From assembly GCA_016702745.1 (NCBI GenBank), contig JADJDJ010000006.1, positions 1 to 54,957 on the forward strand: a stretch of DNA of 54,957 nt. The letters are read 5' to 3'. Positions 1-9,875 of this stretch are shown piece after piece. The stretch's first letter is position 1, and each line of letters starts with the position of its first letter. Below the pieces are notes generated by a model. The model ran no database searches, had not been told where the DNA came from, and worked only from the letters and a program-made list of their open reading frames with translations. This DNA is from Chitinophagaceae bacterium. Its GTDB lineage: Bacteria; Bacteroidota; Bacteroidia; Chitinophagales; Chitinophagaceae. A program made the translations under genes and the position numbers.

Positions 1-1384
1 TGATAAAAATGGATGTTACAGCAGGCCAGAGTCTGGATGGATCATTCAGCTGCCAGTACACAGCGGTTGCCACTGCAATGGTGATTAAAATATAAGTAAA
101 CCAACGGCTGAGCAGATGTACAAAAGATACATGCTTTTCTTCCGCGTTGGCTTTCATTTCATCCTTGTTCCAGAGCCGGGTGAGGTAACTCTGGGTTACT
201 TCTTTGACCACCAGTATTTCAATATTCCCACTGGTTTGTTTGCCCCCGGCATAAACCAGTTCCCCCACTTCTCTTAGTACCGGAAGGGATTCACCCGTTA
301 CAAAACTGTAATCTATAAATGCTTTCCCTCTCGTGAGGATACCATCAGCAGGAATCAGTTCCTCATGATGAATGAGTAAGGTGTCACCAGGTTTGATATC
401 AGGTAAACGGGTGGGGATTTCATTTTCTTCTTTTAATACTGATACCGCCACCGGGAAATAAGAAGTATAATCTCTTTCAAAGGAAAGCTGCCGGTAGGTT
501 TTGACCTCCTGCAATATTCTTCCCGCCAGCATAAAAAAAACAATACCGGTCATGGAATCAAAATAACCGCCACCGGTACCACTGATCACTTCATAGGCAC
601 TCCGGATAAAAGTGATGATAATGGCAAGAGCAATCGGGGCATCGATATTCAGGAAATGATGTTTCAGGCTTTTCCAGGAAGATGTATAAAAGGGCAGGGC
701 CGAATACAGGAATACCGGAATAGCCAGTCCGGAATTGATCCAGCGGAAAATGCCTCTTAAAGCCGTTTCACTAGCATCAATTCCCAGGTACTCCGGAAAA
801 CTCAGGAGCATCACATTTCCAAAACAAAAACCGGCAATACCCAACTGAAAAACCATGCTCTTGTCAATGGCTGGTCTTTTTTCTTTCAGGTCATTCAGAC
901 TGATATAGGGTTCATACCCGATAGCCGTGAGTGTCTCCGCTACTTTACGCAAAGTGGTTTTGGCGGGAAGGAATACGACATCTACTTCTTTACGGGTAAA
1001 ATTTACCTTACTGGAAATCACTCCTTCATTTAGCCGGTGCAGGTTTTCCAGCAGGTACAAACAGGAACTGCAGTGCATCTGCGGCAGGTAGAATGTAATA
1101 TGCACCTGCTTTTCGTCCTGGAATGTAATCAGTTGGAGTTGTGTTTTTTCATCATCCAGGAACTGAAATTTGTCTTTCCGCGCTTTTAATTTCTGACTGA
1201 TCCCCGGATTTTCATTCAGGTTATAATATTCGCAAAGCCCGGTTTGATTCAATATTTCATACACGAGTTTGCAACCCTCGCAGCAAAAATGTTTGGATTC
1301 AAGGCTGATCCGGTCATTGGGACAGGCTTCACCGCAATGGTAACACTGGATTTGTTGTTGGGTTGTTTCTTTTAGCGTGGACAT
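1..1384 (-). CDS. ccoI: CcoI/FixI-like heavy-metal P-type ATPase, N-terminal part (cut by window edge)
   Basis: A copper-exporting P1B-type ATPase of the kind that supplies copper to cbb3 cytochrome oxidase. Reading from ATG at 1384, the first 461 codons are open and then leave the window. Residues about 14-45 form the cysteine-rich N-terminal domain typical of CcoI/FixI (CYHCGEAC, then FCCEGC). A heavy-metal-associated domain follows with MHCSSC at about residue 121. Hydrophobic segments follow, then the NIDAPIAL segment and the actuator-domain TGES motif near the left edge. The phosphorylation and ATP-binding domains would lie outside. No frameshift is seen. The cbb3 oxidase genes usually found beside ccoI are not visible; they could lie past the left edge. 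CopA is the main alternative, but the N-terminal cysteine domain favours CcoI. Confidence 0.85.
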   Translation of the reverse strand, partial: MSTLKETTQQQIQCYHCGEACPNDRISLESKHFCCEGCKLVYEILNQTGLCEYYNLNENPGISQKLKARKDKFQFLDDEKTQLQLITFQDEKQVHITFYLPQMHCSSCLYLLENLHRLNEGVISSKVNFTRKEVDVVFLPAKTTLRKVAETLTAIGYEPYISLNDLKEKRPAIDKSMVFQLGIAGFCFGNVMLLSFPEYLGIDASETALRGIFRWINSGLAIPVFLYSALPFYTSSWKSLKHHFLNIDAPIALAIIITFIRSAYEVISGTGGGYFDSMTGIVFFMLAGRILQEVKTYRQLSFERDYTSYFPVAVSVLKEENEIPTRLPDIKPGDTLLIHHEELIPADGILTRGKAFIDYSFVTGESLPVLREVGELVYAGGKQTSGNIEILVVKEVTQSYLTRLWNKDEMKANAEEKHVSFVHLLSRWFTYILITIAVATAVYWQLNDPSRLWPAVTSIFI

Positions 1385-1470
1385 AGGTTCCCGTTGGGCG
1401 CTAAAGTAGATGGCTGCACCAGGGTGTCCCTTGAGCAGGTTCAAAAGAGTATGATTTTCGTCAGGAAATA

Positions 1471-1494
1471 GGAAGGCCCCAAAAGGGGCCCTCC
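1471..1494 (-). terminator. Hairpin upstream of the CcoI-like gene
   Basis: A 10-bp stem with a 4-base loop (GGAGGGCCCC, TTTT, GGGGCCTTCC on the minus strand, with one G-U pair), followed by a weakly T-rich stretch. It lies upstream of the ATPase, so it would end whatever minus-strand gene occupied the unreadable region to the right. Confidence 0.4.
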
Positions 1495-1495
1495 G

Positions 1496-4258
1496 GGTTA
1501 TGCTAAATAAAAAGGGAAAGAAAACGACGGGGGAACAACCCCCCGCCGCCCCCGCCCTTTCCCCCCCCCCGCCCGGGGGGGAAAGGGGGGGGGGGGGTGT
1601 CCCCAACCCAATTTTTTTTTTTTTTTTTGGGGGTTTTTTTTTCTGGGGTGGCGTTGGGGGGGGGTGGGGGGGGTTTTGGTGTTCAGGTTTCCCTGGTTTT
1701 TGGTTTTTTTTTTTTTTTTTTCTTTTCCTGTGGGGGGGGTTTTGGTGGTTTTTTGGTCCTTCCGTCTTGTGTGTTTTATTACTTCCGGGAAATTTTGGTC
1801 CCCCTATTTTTTTTTCCCCGGTTTTCGTGGGTTTTTTTTTTTTTTTTTTTTTTTTTTTTGTTTTGGGGGCCGGGGCCCGGTCCCGTATTTTTTTTAGTGC
1901 GTTGAGTTTGGGGTCCCCCTGCCCCGCCCCCGCCTTATGTCCTTTTTCCCCCGTCCTTTCCGTTTCCCCCTCCCGGGGCGGGCCGGGGCGGCCCCCCCGG
2001 GCGGGGGCGCCCCCCGCCCCCGGGCCTGTTTTTTTTTTTTTTTTTTTCTCTTTTTTTTTTTTTTTTTATCTATTATTTACCGCCCCCCGGGTGTTTTCCC
2101 TCTGTGCCCCCTCCCCCTCTGCTTTCCTGGCTTCCCCCTTTTTTCCGTTTTTGAAAATTTATTTCCATATTCCCATTTTTGGGCCCTCTTCGGGGGCCGC
2201 GGGGGGCGGGGTTTCCCCGGCCCCTCCCGCGCGGGCCCGGGGGGCCCCCCGGGGCGTGTTTTCCCCCGTGGGTCTTCGGGTTTTTTTCGGTGTGCGGGTT
2301 TTGGCCCGTTCGCGGGTGCGGGGGGGGCCCTACTTTTTCCCTCCCCCCCCCCCCGCCCGATATTCCAGAGCCGGGGGGGCGGGGTGTGGCCGGTCGGGGT
2401 TTTTTTTTTTCCAAATTTTTTCCCGGTCGAGCGGGGTTTTTTTTTTTTTTTTTTTTTTTGGGGGGGAAGGGAGGGGATTTTGCGGCTGGGTGGAAGGGGT
2501 GGTTTTGTGGGTTTTTTTTTGGTTTTGGGGGGTGGGGTGTTTGGGGGGGCGGTTTTTGCGGGGGGGGGGGGCGGGTGGGGCCCTCGCCCCCGGTGTTTTT
2601 TTGCTTTACAGGGGCGTGGCGGGGGGCCCCGGGCCGCCCGTGGCGCGTCGGGGGGGGCGTGGGGCGGGGGGGCGGGGCTTCGGGGTTTTGGGGGTGGGGG
2701 CGGTGGGTGTGTCCCGGTTGGCGGGGTCGGGGCCTCTCCTTGCTGTTTTGTCCCGGTTTTTTTTGTTTTTTTTTCCTCGGGTTTCGCGGGGCCCGGTGGC
2801 GCGGGGCGGGTTTGTGGTGTTCCGTGTGGGGTGTCTGTGGGGTTTTTCTGTTTTGCCGGGGGGGGGGGCCCCCCCCGGGGGGGCCCCGGGCCGTGGCGGT
2901 GGTTTCCCCCCCCCCCGAGAACCAAGGAAAAGGGGTTTTCCGGGCGGGGCGGGCGTTTTTTTTTCGGCCCCCCGGCTTTTTTTGGAGGGGGGGGGGGGGG
3001 GGGGTTTCCCCGGGTTTGGTTTTTTCCCCCGTCGGGGTTTTCCCCCTTTCCCCCGGGGTGGGGGGGGGGGGGCGCCGGCGGTTGGGGGGGGCCTGTGTTC
3101 TCCCCCCCGCAGAGGGGGACTCCGGGGGGGGGCGCGCGCGGGGGGCCCCGGGGGGCCTCCCGTCCCGGCCCCCCGCCCGCGGGGTGTTTTGTTCCCGCGG
3201 GGGGGGGGGGCGGTTTGGTGAGTTTGGTGGGGGGCCCGGGGTTTTTTTGTGTTTGTGGATCTGTTTTTTAGGAGATGGCTTTCCTCTTGGTTTTTTTTTT
3301 TTTTTTTGTTTTTTTGTTGTTGTGTGGGAGGGGGGGTGGGGGGGGGGGGTTTTTGTTTTGTTTTTTTTTTCTTTTTTTCCTTTTTTTTGGGCGGGGGGGG
3401 GCGGGAAAAGGGAGAGAAAGAGGGGGTGTTTTGTGTGGTTTCGGTGTTTGTTTTGCGGGTTGTTGTTTGTGGTGGTGTGTGTTGTTTTTGTGTGGGGGTG
3501 GTTTTGGGGGTTACGGCGGGTCCCCGGGGTTTCGGTGGGGGTTTTTGTTTTTTTTCTCCGGGTGGCCCGGGGTTTTTTTGTCGGTGTTTTTTTTTGTTTC
3601 TCTTTTTTTTTTTTTTTCTTGGGGGTTCTTTTTTTTTTTTTGCGGCGGGGGCTGTGGGGATGTTTGGGGGTTTGTTGTTGTTTGTGTGCTGGGTCCCCCC
3701 CGCCCCCCCCGATGTTTTTTTCCCACCCCGCTTTTTCCCGCGGGTGTCGGTGGGGGGCGCCGGTCCCGCCCCCCTTTTGGCCCCCCCCCCGCCCCGCGGG
3801 GGGGGGGGGGTCGCGGGGCGCCCCCGGGCGGGGTGGGCGTGCGGCTGTTTTCCCGCCCCGTGTCCCCGGCCCGGTGGAGCCGTTTTTTTTTCCTTTTTTT
3901 TTTTTTTGTTTCGGGCGGGGTGGGCCGCGGGGGGGTTTTTGCCGGCGCGGCTGTTTTTTCCGCCCCGCAGGAGTTTTTTTTTCGCGGGTATTTTTTGTTT
4001 TTTATTTTTTTTTTTGTGTTTTTGATTTTTTTTGCCCGGGCGGGTCTTCTTTGGGGGTGGTTTTTTTGCCCTGTGATTTGTTTTGCGGGGGGGCGGGGCC
4101 GGTTTTTTTTTCCCGGTTCCCCGTTTTTTTCCGCCTTTTCTTGGGATTTTTTTTTTTGTTTTTTTTTTTTTGGCGGTTTTTCTTTTTTTTTGACGGGAAG
4201 GGGTAAGGGGATGTGTTTATTTTGGTGAAGTTTTTTTTTTTAGTTTTTTTTTTTTTTT
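1496..4258. other. About 2.8 kb of A-depleted homopolymer sequence, probably a failed consensus
   Basis: From about 1496 the sequence changes from normal coding-like DNA to runs of T, G and C with almost no A on the plus strand. Examples are 28 T at 1832-1859 and 18 G at 2987-3004. Normal sequence returns exactly at the stop codon of the gene ending at 4259. Long plus-strand open frames here (for example 1500-3221 and 2179-4206) give only low-complexity Gly/Phe/Pro/Arg peptides. They are open because TAA, TAG and TGA all need an A. No domain is recognisable in any frame. I infer unpolished or low-quality reads replacing one to three real genes, possibly linked to the neighbouring CcoI gene. 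Confidence 0.8.
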
Positions 4259-4632
4259 TTATTTACGGCATTTTTCCATGATCTCATGGAAAGTATCATG
4301 GGCTTTTGTAATCATGGATTTCAGTTCAACATCCGGTTTTTTTTCGGCGACTGCTTTTTTTAATCGCCTTACATTCTTTGACTAATTGCTCCAGAATGGG
4401 TTGAGTGATGGCACCGTTGTATCCCTCCGGTACCACAGATTTTTGCCAGGTTTTTGCCCTTTCCAGTAAAATAGCGGCACTGTCTTTTAAGGGTTGCAGA
4501 TTATTTTCTTCTGCCGGATGGAAAGTGGCACCCATGATATCATGAAAATCATGCATTTCTTTCCAATTTGCTTTTGGGCACGGAGACTAAGTCCTGCGAT
4601 AATCAGCAGGGACATGATCCATATTTTTTCAT
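4259..4632 (-). CDS. Small secreted protein of unknown function (three homopolymer frameshifts)
   Basis: Not a family I recognise by name. The frame is broken three times, each in a run of A on the coding strand: one base missing at about 4624-4629, one missing at 4572-4575 and one extra at 4355-4361. Correcting these gives one protein of about 123 residues. It begins MKKIWIMSLLIIAGLSLRAQ, a clear signal peptide, followed by a helical His/Met/Lys/Glu-rich mature region (KEMHDFHDIMG near residue 25) ending in EKCRK. It sits between the unreadable region and a second small membrane-anchored protein, near copper and nos genes. A periplasmic metal-related role is only a guess from the neighbours. 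The errors are probably technical. Confidence 0.6.
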
Positions 4633-4638
4633 ATTTTT

Positions 4639-4766
4639 TTAATTTATTGTTTTATAAATCACAAAGGCAAGTAGTAATAACACTGCTGCAGGATAGCTGT
4701 GACCATTCTCCGGCTTTTACGTATAGCACGGAAAGCCACCGCATCCTTTTCAGGTTGCAGGTTCAT
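4639..4766 (-). CDS. Possible small tail-anchored membrane peptide (frameshifted)
   Basis: From ATG at 4766 the frame reads MNLQPEKDAVAFRAIRKSRR. After a one-base shift it reads YPAAVLLLLAFVIYKTIN and stops at 4639, just before the next gene at 4632. That would be about 42 residues: a basic N-terminal half and one C-terminal membrane helix. The need for an assumed frameshift makes this weak, but neighbouring genes carry the same kind of error. Confidence 0.25.
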
Positions 4767-5187
4767 GTTTCTGTTTTGGAATAAATGAATAAAAGGACTG
4801 ACAGTGGAAATCAGGCCATAGGGGAGGGTGGAAGAAGGCATAAGACCGGTCAATAGGATCACCGGATTTGAAAGGAAGCCTGTATTCCTTTGTCATAGCA
4901 GAAGGAACGGCAGGTGCCGTTACAAAAAATGTACGGGATGAAATAACAATGGGATTAATCTCCGGTTGGACCTGAGTAGGTTGCTGCTGCTCTTCTTTTT
5001 CCTGCTGTTTCAGCTTTTTCATAAAAACACAGTTGCCGTTACAATTCATTTGGGGGCGGTAACGGTTGGTACCGGTGTTTTTTGCAATCCATGACTGATT
5101 GAATTTGAATGCGGCAAGTGTCAGCCAGTATCCCATTGACTGACTGAATAATAACAACATCAAACTTATGGTAATAAAAATCCGCAC
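4750..5187 (-). CDS. Membrane-anchored hypothetical protein with a Cys pair
   Basis: A 145-residue frame with an N-terminal hydrophobic segment (MRIFITISLMLLLFSQSMG), a short conserved-looking block with two cysteines (MNCNGNCVFMKKLKQQEKEE at about residues 47-66), a Gln/Pro linker and the C-terminal block AFFHPP. The end may be wrong. One extra C in the run at about 4822-4825 would stop the protein two residues after the HPP block, at 4811, which fits better than the basic tail now encoded. No function is known to me. The Cys motif and the position near a copper ATPase and the nos cluster make a metal-related role possible but unproven. Confidence 0.6.
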   Translation of the reverse strand: MRIFITISLMLLLFSQSMGYWLTLAAFKFNQSWIAKNTGTNRYRPQMNCNGNCVFMKKLKQQEKEEQQQPTQVQPEINPIVISSRTFFVTAPAVPSAMTKEYRLPFKSGDPIDRSYAFFHPPLWPDFHCQSFYSFIPKQKHEPAT

Positions 5188-5262
5188 TTTGTAAAAATAC
5201 TAAACAACTTTTTTTTGTCAATTATTTTTTATTGAAATAATATGTCAACAGTAATTGTTTGT

Positions 5263-5993
5263 TCATTCAAGTTCCGGGATTCTGCTCCTGATCAGCTGCA
5301 GGGCTGCCGGAAACAGCAGGTAATTTTCAAGATGAACATGTCGGTGCAGATCTTCCTCAAATGCCTGCAGGGATGCAAAACTTAGTTTGTAAGTGGTACA
5401 GGCATCGCCGGGGGCATTATAATCATTGCTGAGAGTGCGGATTTCCGCCATTAAAGCGCCGGCATGTTCATGCTCCTGCTCCATCATGGAAACCGGAGCG
5501 CTGATAAAAGTACTGCTGAGCGATAATGGCTGGTTCCAGTTGCTGAGATTCTCAATTTCTCTGATCCTTGGAAAAAGCACTTTTTCCTCTTTTTGCATAT
5601 GCAATTCCATTTCTTCCCGGATAGCACTAAAATTTTCCAGTATGGGATAGAGTTCCGGATGTCTTTCACCATGTTTCGAAGCTACTTTATCCAGATAGCC
5701 ATGAATCAACGGAAGCTGCCGGCGAACATATTCATGATGGGTGGATACAATATAGCTGGTCAATTCTGATAGGGACTTTTCAGCCATATGTTGTGATCCG
5801 GTATCTGAAAGTTGCATGATCTTTTCCAGATCCATTAATACGGCAGCGGGATTGATCTTTTTATCCCGGCAGGCATCCTGAAGGCTTCGTTTGCCTTTAC
5901 AACAAAAATCAAGATCATATTTTTCAAAAACAGCTGCGGATTGATGATTGCCGGTAACTATGGATGCCAGGCTTTATCCAGTAATTCAGTCAT
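5263..5993 (-). CDS. scdA: RIC/ScdA-family di-iron iron-sulfur cluster repair protein (copy 1, frameshifted near its start)
   Basis: Repairs Fe-S clusters damaged by nitric oxide or oxidants, through a di-iron site in a hemerythrin-like four-helix fold. From ATG at 5993 the protein starts MTELLDKA; one G of a run at about 5970-5972 (C on the coding strand) appears lost, which breaks the frame. After correction the short N-terminal ScdA domain is clear (EKYDLDFCCKGKRSL), followed by the helical domain with its metal-ligand motifs: STHHEY, ELHMQKEE, MEQEHEHAG and HRHVHLENYLLFP. Length about 243 residues is normal. It directly follows nosY (22 bases apart), so it is probably the last gene of the nos operon, protecting Fe-S enzymes from NO. 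A second copy lies at 13730-14482. Confidence 0.85.
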
Positions 5994-6014
5994 TGTACAT
6001 TATTTTAAAGTTGT

Positions 6015-6781
6015 TTATAAATCTTTTCTTTTGAATACACGAATGGCCAGCCCTAGCGGTATCAGTATCCAGATCAGCATTATCAGACCGGTGAACAGTA
6101 TGCCAGTACTGTTGCCAAAGAAATCCTTATACAGTGCACCGGTATATCCCATCAGGGCGCTTACATCCATTTGTAACATGATAAATATGCGGCCGAGGTC
6201 TATGGGGTTCAATGCAGAGAAGACCAGGGTCAGTTTTTCGAGGGGTAATCACTGAATGAAAATAAAATCAGGAGCACCAAACCATCATAAATCAATGCAA
6301 AATAAAACCAGAGCAGGAGCACAAAGCCAATACCCCGGGCTTTGTCTCTGGCCAGTACGGACGCAAGAAAAGCTATAGAACTAAAGACCAGGGTTAGTGC
6401 AGCCCCGGTGAAAAGAAGGGCAAAGCCGGTGGCATCAGCCGCATACAATAATACCGGAAGTCCAACGCCAATCAGAAAAGCACTGAGCAGCGATATGGCA
6501 ACACCCGTATATTCGCTAAGCAGGATCCGGCTCCGGCTCATGGGTTGTGAGGCCATGAGTTCAATGAACTCGTAAGAATTATAATAATGAATGGTCGCAA
6601 ATACCATGCTCACCAGTGGCAAAACAATCAATACAATATTCAACAAGCTCAGCATGGCCCGGCTGCTCAGCTCTTCCATCTGAAACATACTAAAAGAAAT
6701 CAGCAGGAGGAAAAGAGTATAGGCCATGATAATCCTGCTGCGGAGAATATCATACAAAACATATTTGGATAATTTCATCAT
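6015..6781 (-). CDS. nosY: NosY, ABC permease for N2O reductase copper-centre assembly (frameshifted)
   Basis: Integral membrane subunit that works with the ATPase NosF and periplasmic NosD to mature the copper-sulfur centre of NosZ. Residues 1-183 are hydrophobic with about five membrane helices, plus YNSYEFIELMASQPMSRSRI, typical of NosY-type permeases. The frame breaks at the G run 6242-6245 (one base apparently missing). It continues as LEKLTLVFSALNPIDLGRI and ends with another helix and FKRKDL. The corrected length of about 255 residues is normal. It starts 9 bases after the nosF stop, in operon order. Confidence 0.85.
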
Positions 6782-6790
6782 AACAGGACA

Positions 6791-7558
6791 TTAATAAATT
6801 TTTTCGTTTGGAGTAACATCCAGCATCCGGTCAATCCAGTCGCCTGATATATTTTCACCCCGCATGATTTTCGCAATTGCTTTTCCCAGTCTTATTTCAC
6901 CGGTCTCTTCCTGCAGGGTGCCAAGTGGTTTAAAGAATAGCATTTTTCCTTCCTGCAGGTAAAGTATATGTGTGGTCAGTTCATCCATATCGCTTAGTAT
7001 ATGTGATGTAATCAGGATGAGTTTGCCTTGTTGTTTTTCTTTCAGGATCTTTGCTTTCAGGAGTTCAGCTGCCAGCGGGTCCAGTCCGGCCGTGGGTTCA
7101 TCGAGAATCAGAATGGCCGGATCGAACAGGAAAGCAATAGCCGCACTTACTTTCTGCCGGGTACCGCCACTGAGAGTGCGCATGGGTTTGTTTTCAATTT
7201 GCCTCAGCTCAAACTGTTCATATAATTCAAGGTCTATCCGGGATCCCGGTTTGGTACGGATATGTTTCAGCATCCTGAACAATTGACCAATTTTCATATT
7301 ATCCGGATAACGGCCGATCTGAGGCATATACCCAATTTGTTCCCGGTAGGAAGGGTCATGTTGTATCGGTTGGCCATTTACCAGGATACTGCCATGGTCT
7401 GGTTTTACCATACCCAGTATTGATTTGATCAGGGTGGTCTTTCCCGATCCATTGGGACCGATCAGGGATACAACCTGTCCTTTTTCAAAGCGGGTACTGA
7501 TATTATCCAGCACCATGAGTTTTCGAAACCGTTTGGATAAATGTTCAATGCTGATCAT
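6791..7558 (-). CDS. nosF: NosF, ABC ATPase for N2O reductase maturation
   Basis: Cytoplasmic ATPase of the NosDFY complex. From ATG at 7558 it encodes 255 residues beginning MISIEHLSKRF. Walker A is GPNGSGKTT, the Q-loop is near YMPQIGRYP, the signature is LSGGTRQKV, Walker B is AILILDEPTAGLDP and the H-loop is ITSH. Upstream of this ATG the frame runs on into the end of nosD, so the raw sequence seems to encode a NosD-NosF fusion. Removing one base from the A run at 7564-7567 gives a nosD stop overlapping the nosF start as ATGA, the usual arrangement, so I treat them as separate genes. Confidence 0.9.
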   Translation of the reverse strand: MISIEHLSKRFRKLMVLDNISTRFEKGQVVSLIGPNGSGKTTLIKSILGMVKPDHGSILVNGQPIQHDPSYREQIGYMPQIGRYPDNMKIGQLFRMLKHIRTKPGSRIDLELYEQFELRQIENKPMRTLSGGTRQKVSAAIAFLFDPAILILDEPTAGLDPLAAELLKAKILKEKQQGKLILITSHILSDMDELTTHILYLQEGKMLFFKPLGTLQEETGEIRLGKAIAKIMRGENISGDWIDRMLDVTPNEKIY

Positions 7559-8775
7559 AAAGGAAAATGGTTTCATCATAGGTTTATTGTCGGCAAGGTT
7601 TTCAGGTGTCAGTCCGGGTATGGCTTTTTCTGCCTTGTCCAGTAACTGGGTTGCAAAACTTCGGAATAGCATCAGGGTATGGGGCTGCTGTTCTACAATC
7701 ATGGAATATAGACTCACGGGGTGATAGGGGACATCTCCGGTTCCATCCCGGTTCAGATCATAGCCATCATATTTATCCCAGTAATTATTATCAAAATTAT
7801 TGAGCACCATGGTGCCATTAGTTCCTACATCAAAACTGTTTCCGGTAAAATTGTTTTTGCAAAATAATTATCCTCGCAACTGGCCTGGATTTTTGCCGCC
7901 CAGCCGTTGCTTTTGAACTTATTTTGTTCAATATGAAGGCGGCTGCTTCCTTCCATGTGAATACCAACAGTATTCCGGTAAAAGCTATTATTGCGAATCT
8001 CACTGTCTGTAATGTCTTTTAACAACATGCCATAAGCACTGGGCCCCCAGTTTTGTTCAAACTGGTTTTGTTTCATGATCACTTTTTTGGAATACATCAC
8101 GGCTACACCGGCTCCGTTATTACGGAAAATATTGTGCTGATACACATCATCATTGGAGAACATGAAATGAAGGCCGTAGCGGATATTTTTTTCACTGAGG
8201 TTTTCGCGTATGATGGAAGCCGTTACAAATTCAAAGTAAATCCCATCGCGGTGGCCGCTGATATGATTATTTTCCACCAGTATATCCCGGCATTTCCACA
8301 GGTGAATACCATTGCCGGTGAGTTGCTCTGATTTGGGATGACCGCTGATATTATTGTTCCGGATTGTAACAAATGAAGAATTGGAAACATGAATGGCAAA
8401 ATAGGAATCCCTGATACTATTTCCTTCGAGTATCAGAGAACGGGCATCCAGTATTTTTATCGCTGCGAAATCGTTCATTGCAGAATAGCCGGCATTTCGA
8501 AACTGCAGATTCCTGACGGTAATATGGTAACCGCTGATGATCAGGATTTCATTTTTAAACTGACCATCCAGGATAGTATTTTTTTCACCGATCATTGTGA
8601 CTGGCCGGCTGAGTACAATGGTGGATTCCCTGTAAGTGCCATTTTGCAGTAAAAGGGTATCGCCGTTAGCGGCTGTAGCTACGGCCTGCGCCAGCTGACC
8701 CGGAAAAACCTTGATTGTTGTTCCTGTAGCCTCAAGCATCATCAAAAGAAATATGGTAAACAGCGGGTATTTCAA
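7555..8775 (-). CDS. nosD: NosD, periplasmic beta-helix copper-site maturation protein (frameshifted)
   Basis: Periplasmic partner of NosF/NosY in delivering material for the NosZ copper-sulfur centre. It starts with a signal peptide (MKYPLFTIFLLMMLEATG, TTG start at 8775) just after the nosL stop. It continues as a parallel beta-helix with repeated Asn-rich turns (for example NGIHLWKCRDILVENNHISG), as in carbohydrate-binding CASH repeats. The frame breaks at the run of five T at 7854-7858 (one missing). The next frame continues AKNNFTGNSFDVGTNGTMVL and DNNYWDKYDGYDLNRDG, the conserved C-terminal NosD block. Corrected length is about 405 residues. Confidence 0.88.
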
Positions 8776-8776
8776 T

Positions 8777-9807
8777 TTATTGAATTTGTTCCAGCACCTC
8801 CTTCCAGCGAAGTAAAACAGCTTCGGGTTTGCCTTCTTTCAATTTTTCTGCTTGTACTGAGGATGAAAACCTGCGGTATTGCTCCCCATTGGACTTCTGA
8901 GTGATGGGTCTTTAATAAAATAGGCCTGATCGGTTTCCAGAAATTCATTCGGCTGATCATAGAGAATGGTCAGTGTTTTGGAAATATCATCTGAGATCAC
9001 GGTGCCGCTTTTTAAAAATAATGCCAGGCAATGCAGGTCATCAAATTTAAAAATCTTTCCTTTTTTAGTAATCAGTTCACCGCCAAAACGGGTATCTGTG
9101 ATTCCCATTTTACAGAAATGACAATTGTCTGTACCAGGTATGAAAGGCTCCGGTTTGCTGCTGCAGGAAAGCAAACTAAAAAGAGGCAACAGTAACAAGG
9201 GCTTTTTTTTGCTCCGGAAAAAACCTCCCGGCTTCCGGTGACGGTACCATTCTACAAACCAAACGATGAAGGCAAGCATCCCGGCCGCAATAACCACCCA
9301 TCCACCCACATCAGGAAGGGAATAGGCATCGAAATTAAGGAGTCTTTTATGTCCGATTAATGGCGGCTGATAGGTTAGTCCGGGTACCTGTATCGGTGCT
9401 GTCGGGTCCAGATTGCTGCCATAATCTTTGCCCCATTTCCAAAAATCATACATGGCCAGTAATCCACCGATTCCGGAAAGGATCAGATAATAAAACAGGA
9501 ATTTTCTTCTGCCTGTAATGGCAACGGTCATTCCCAGCAACATAAAAAATCCGACGACCCAGGGCAGGAAGCTGAATTCGGGGAACATGCCTTCATTGAT
9601 CGGCTTCATGCCGATATAGTGATTCAATCCGTTGATCACATCCACATCCCCGCTCAAACCATTGATCCAGATATTCATGGTCAATCCTTCGGGGTATTGG
9701 GGGGCAAAGAGGTCGATACGCCAGGCGGGTAAAAAGAATACGATCATCAGGGCTCCGGAGGCAAAGGCAACAAGGATCCTGGAGGCTACACTTAATTGTT
9801 GTTTCAT
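8777..9807 (-). CDS. nosL: Four-helix membrane protein joined to NosL-type copper-binding lipoprotein (frameshifted end)
   Basis: NosL is a copper(I) chaperone for NosZ. Residues about 1-210 from ATG at 9807 (MKQQLSVASRI) form a membrane protein with roughly four helices and a conserved-looking loop (GLSGDVDVINGLNHYIGMKP), of the kind often encoded in Bacteroidota nos clusters. The frame then runs into a lipoprotein-like signal (PLLLLPLFSLLSCSS) and the NosL core with the ligand motif DNCHFCKMGI and RSPMGSNTA. The end is frameshifted at about 8870 (one C missing); the next frame gives SSSVQAEKLKEGKPEAVL and stops at 8777. The fusion could be real, or the A run near 9211-9218 may hide a stop and a new start. 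Confidence 0.75.
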
Positions 9808-9875
9808 GATTCTGTAGTTTGAAACTTCCGGGACTTTCGCCCCGGAAGCCATTCATCAACCTTTCAACGAAGTTC

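Noticed and set aside
1560..4200. G-runs that could be a G-quadruplex island or a natural low-complexity element
   Set aside because: Runs of T and C are just as long as the G-runs, both borders are abrupt, and no known genomic element has such composition. A consensus failure explains it more simply.
1500..4228. Several very long plus-strand open frames (up to 675 residues) and minus-strand Pro/Lys-rich frames
   Set aside because: They come from a stretch nearly free of A on one strand, where stop codons cannot occur. The peptides are low-complexity and match no fold.
7540..8775. A natural NosD-NosF fusion protein
   Set aside because: NosD is periplasmic and NosF cytoplasmic. Removing one base restores the usual overlapping stop and start.
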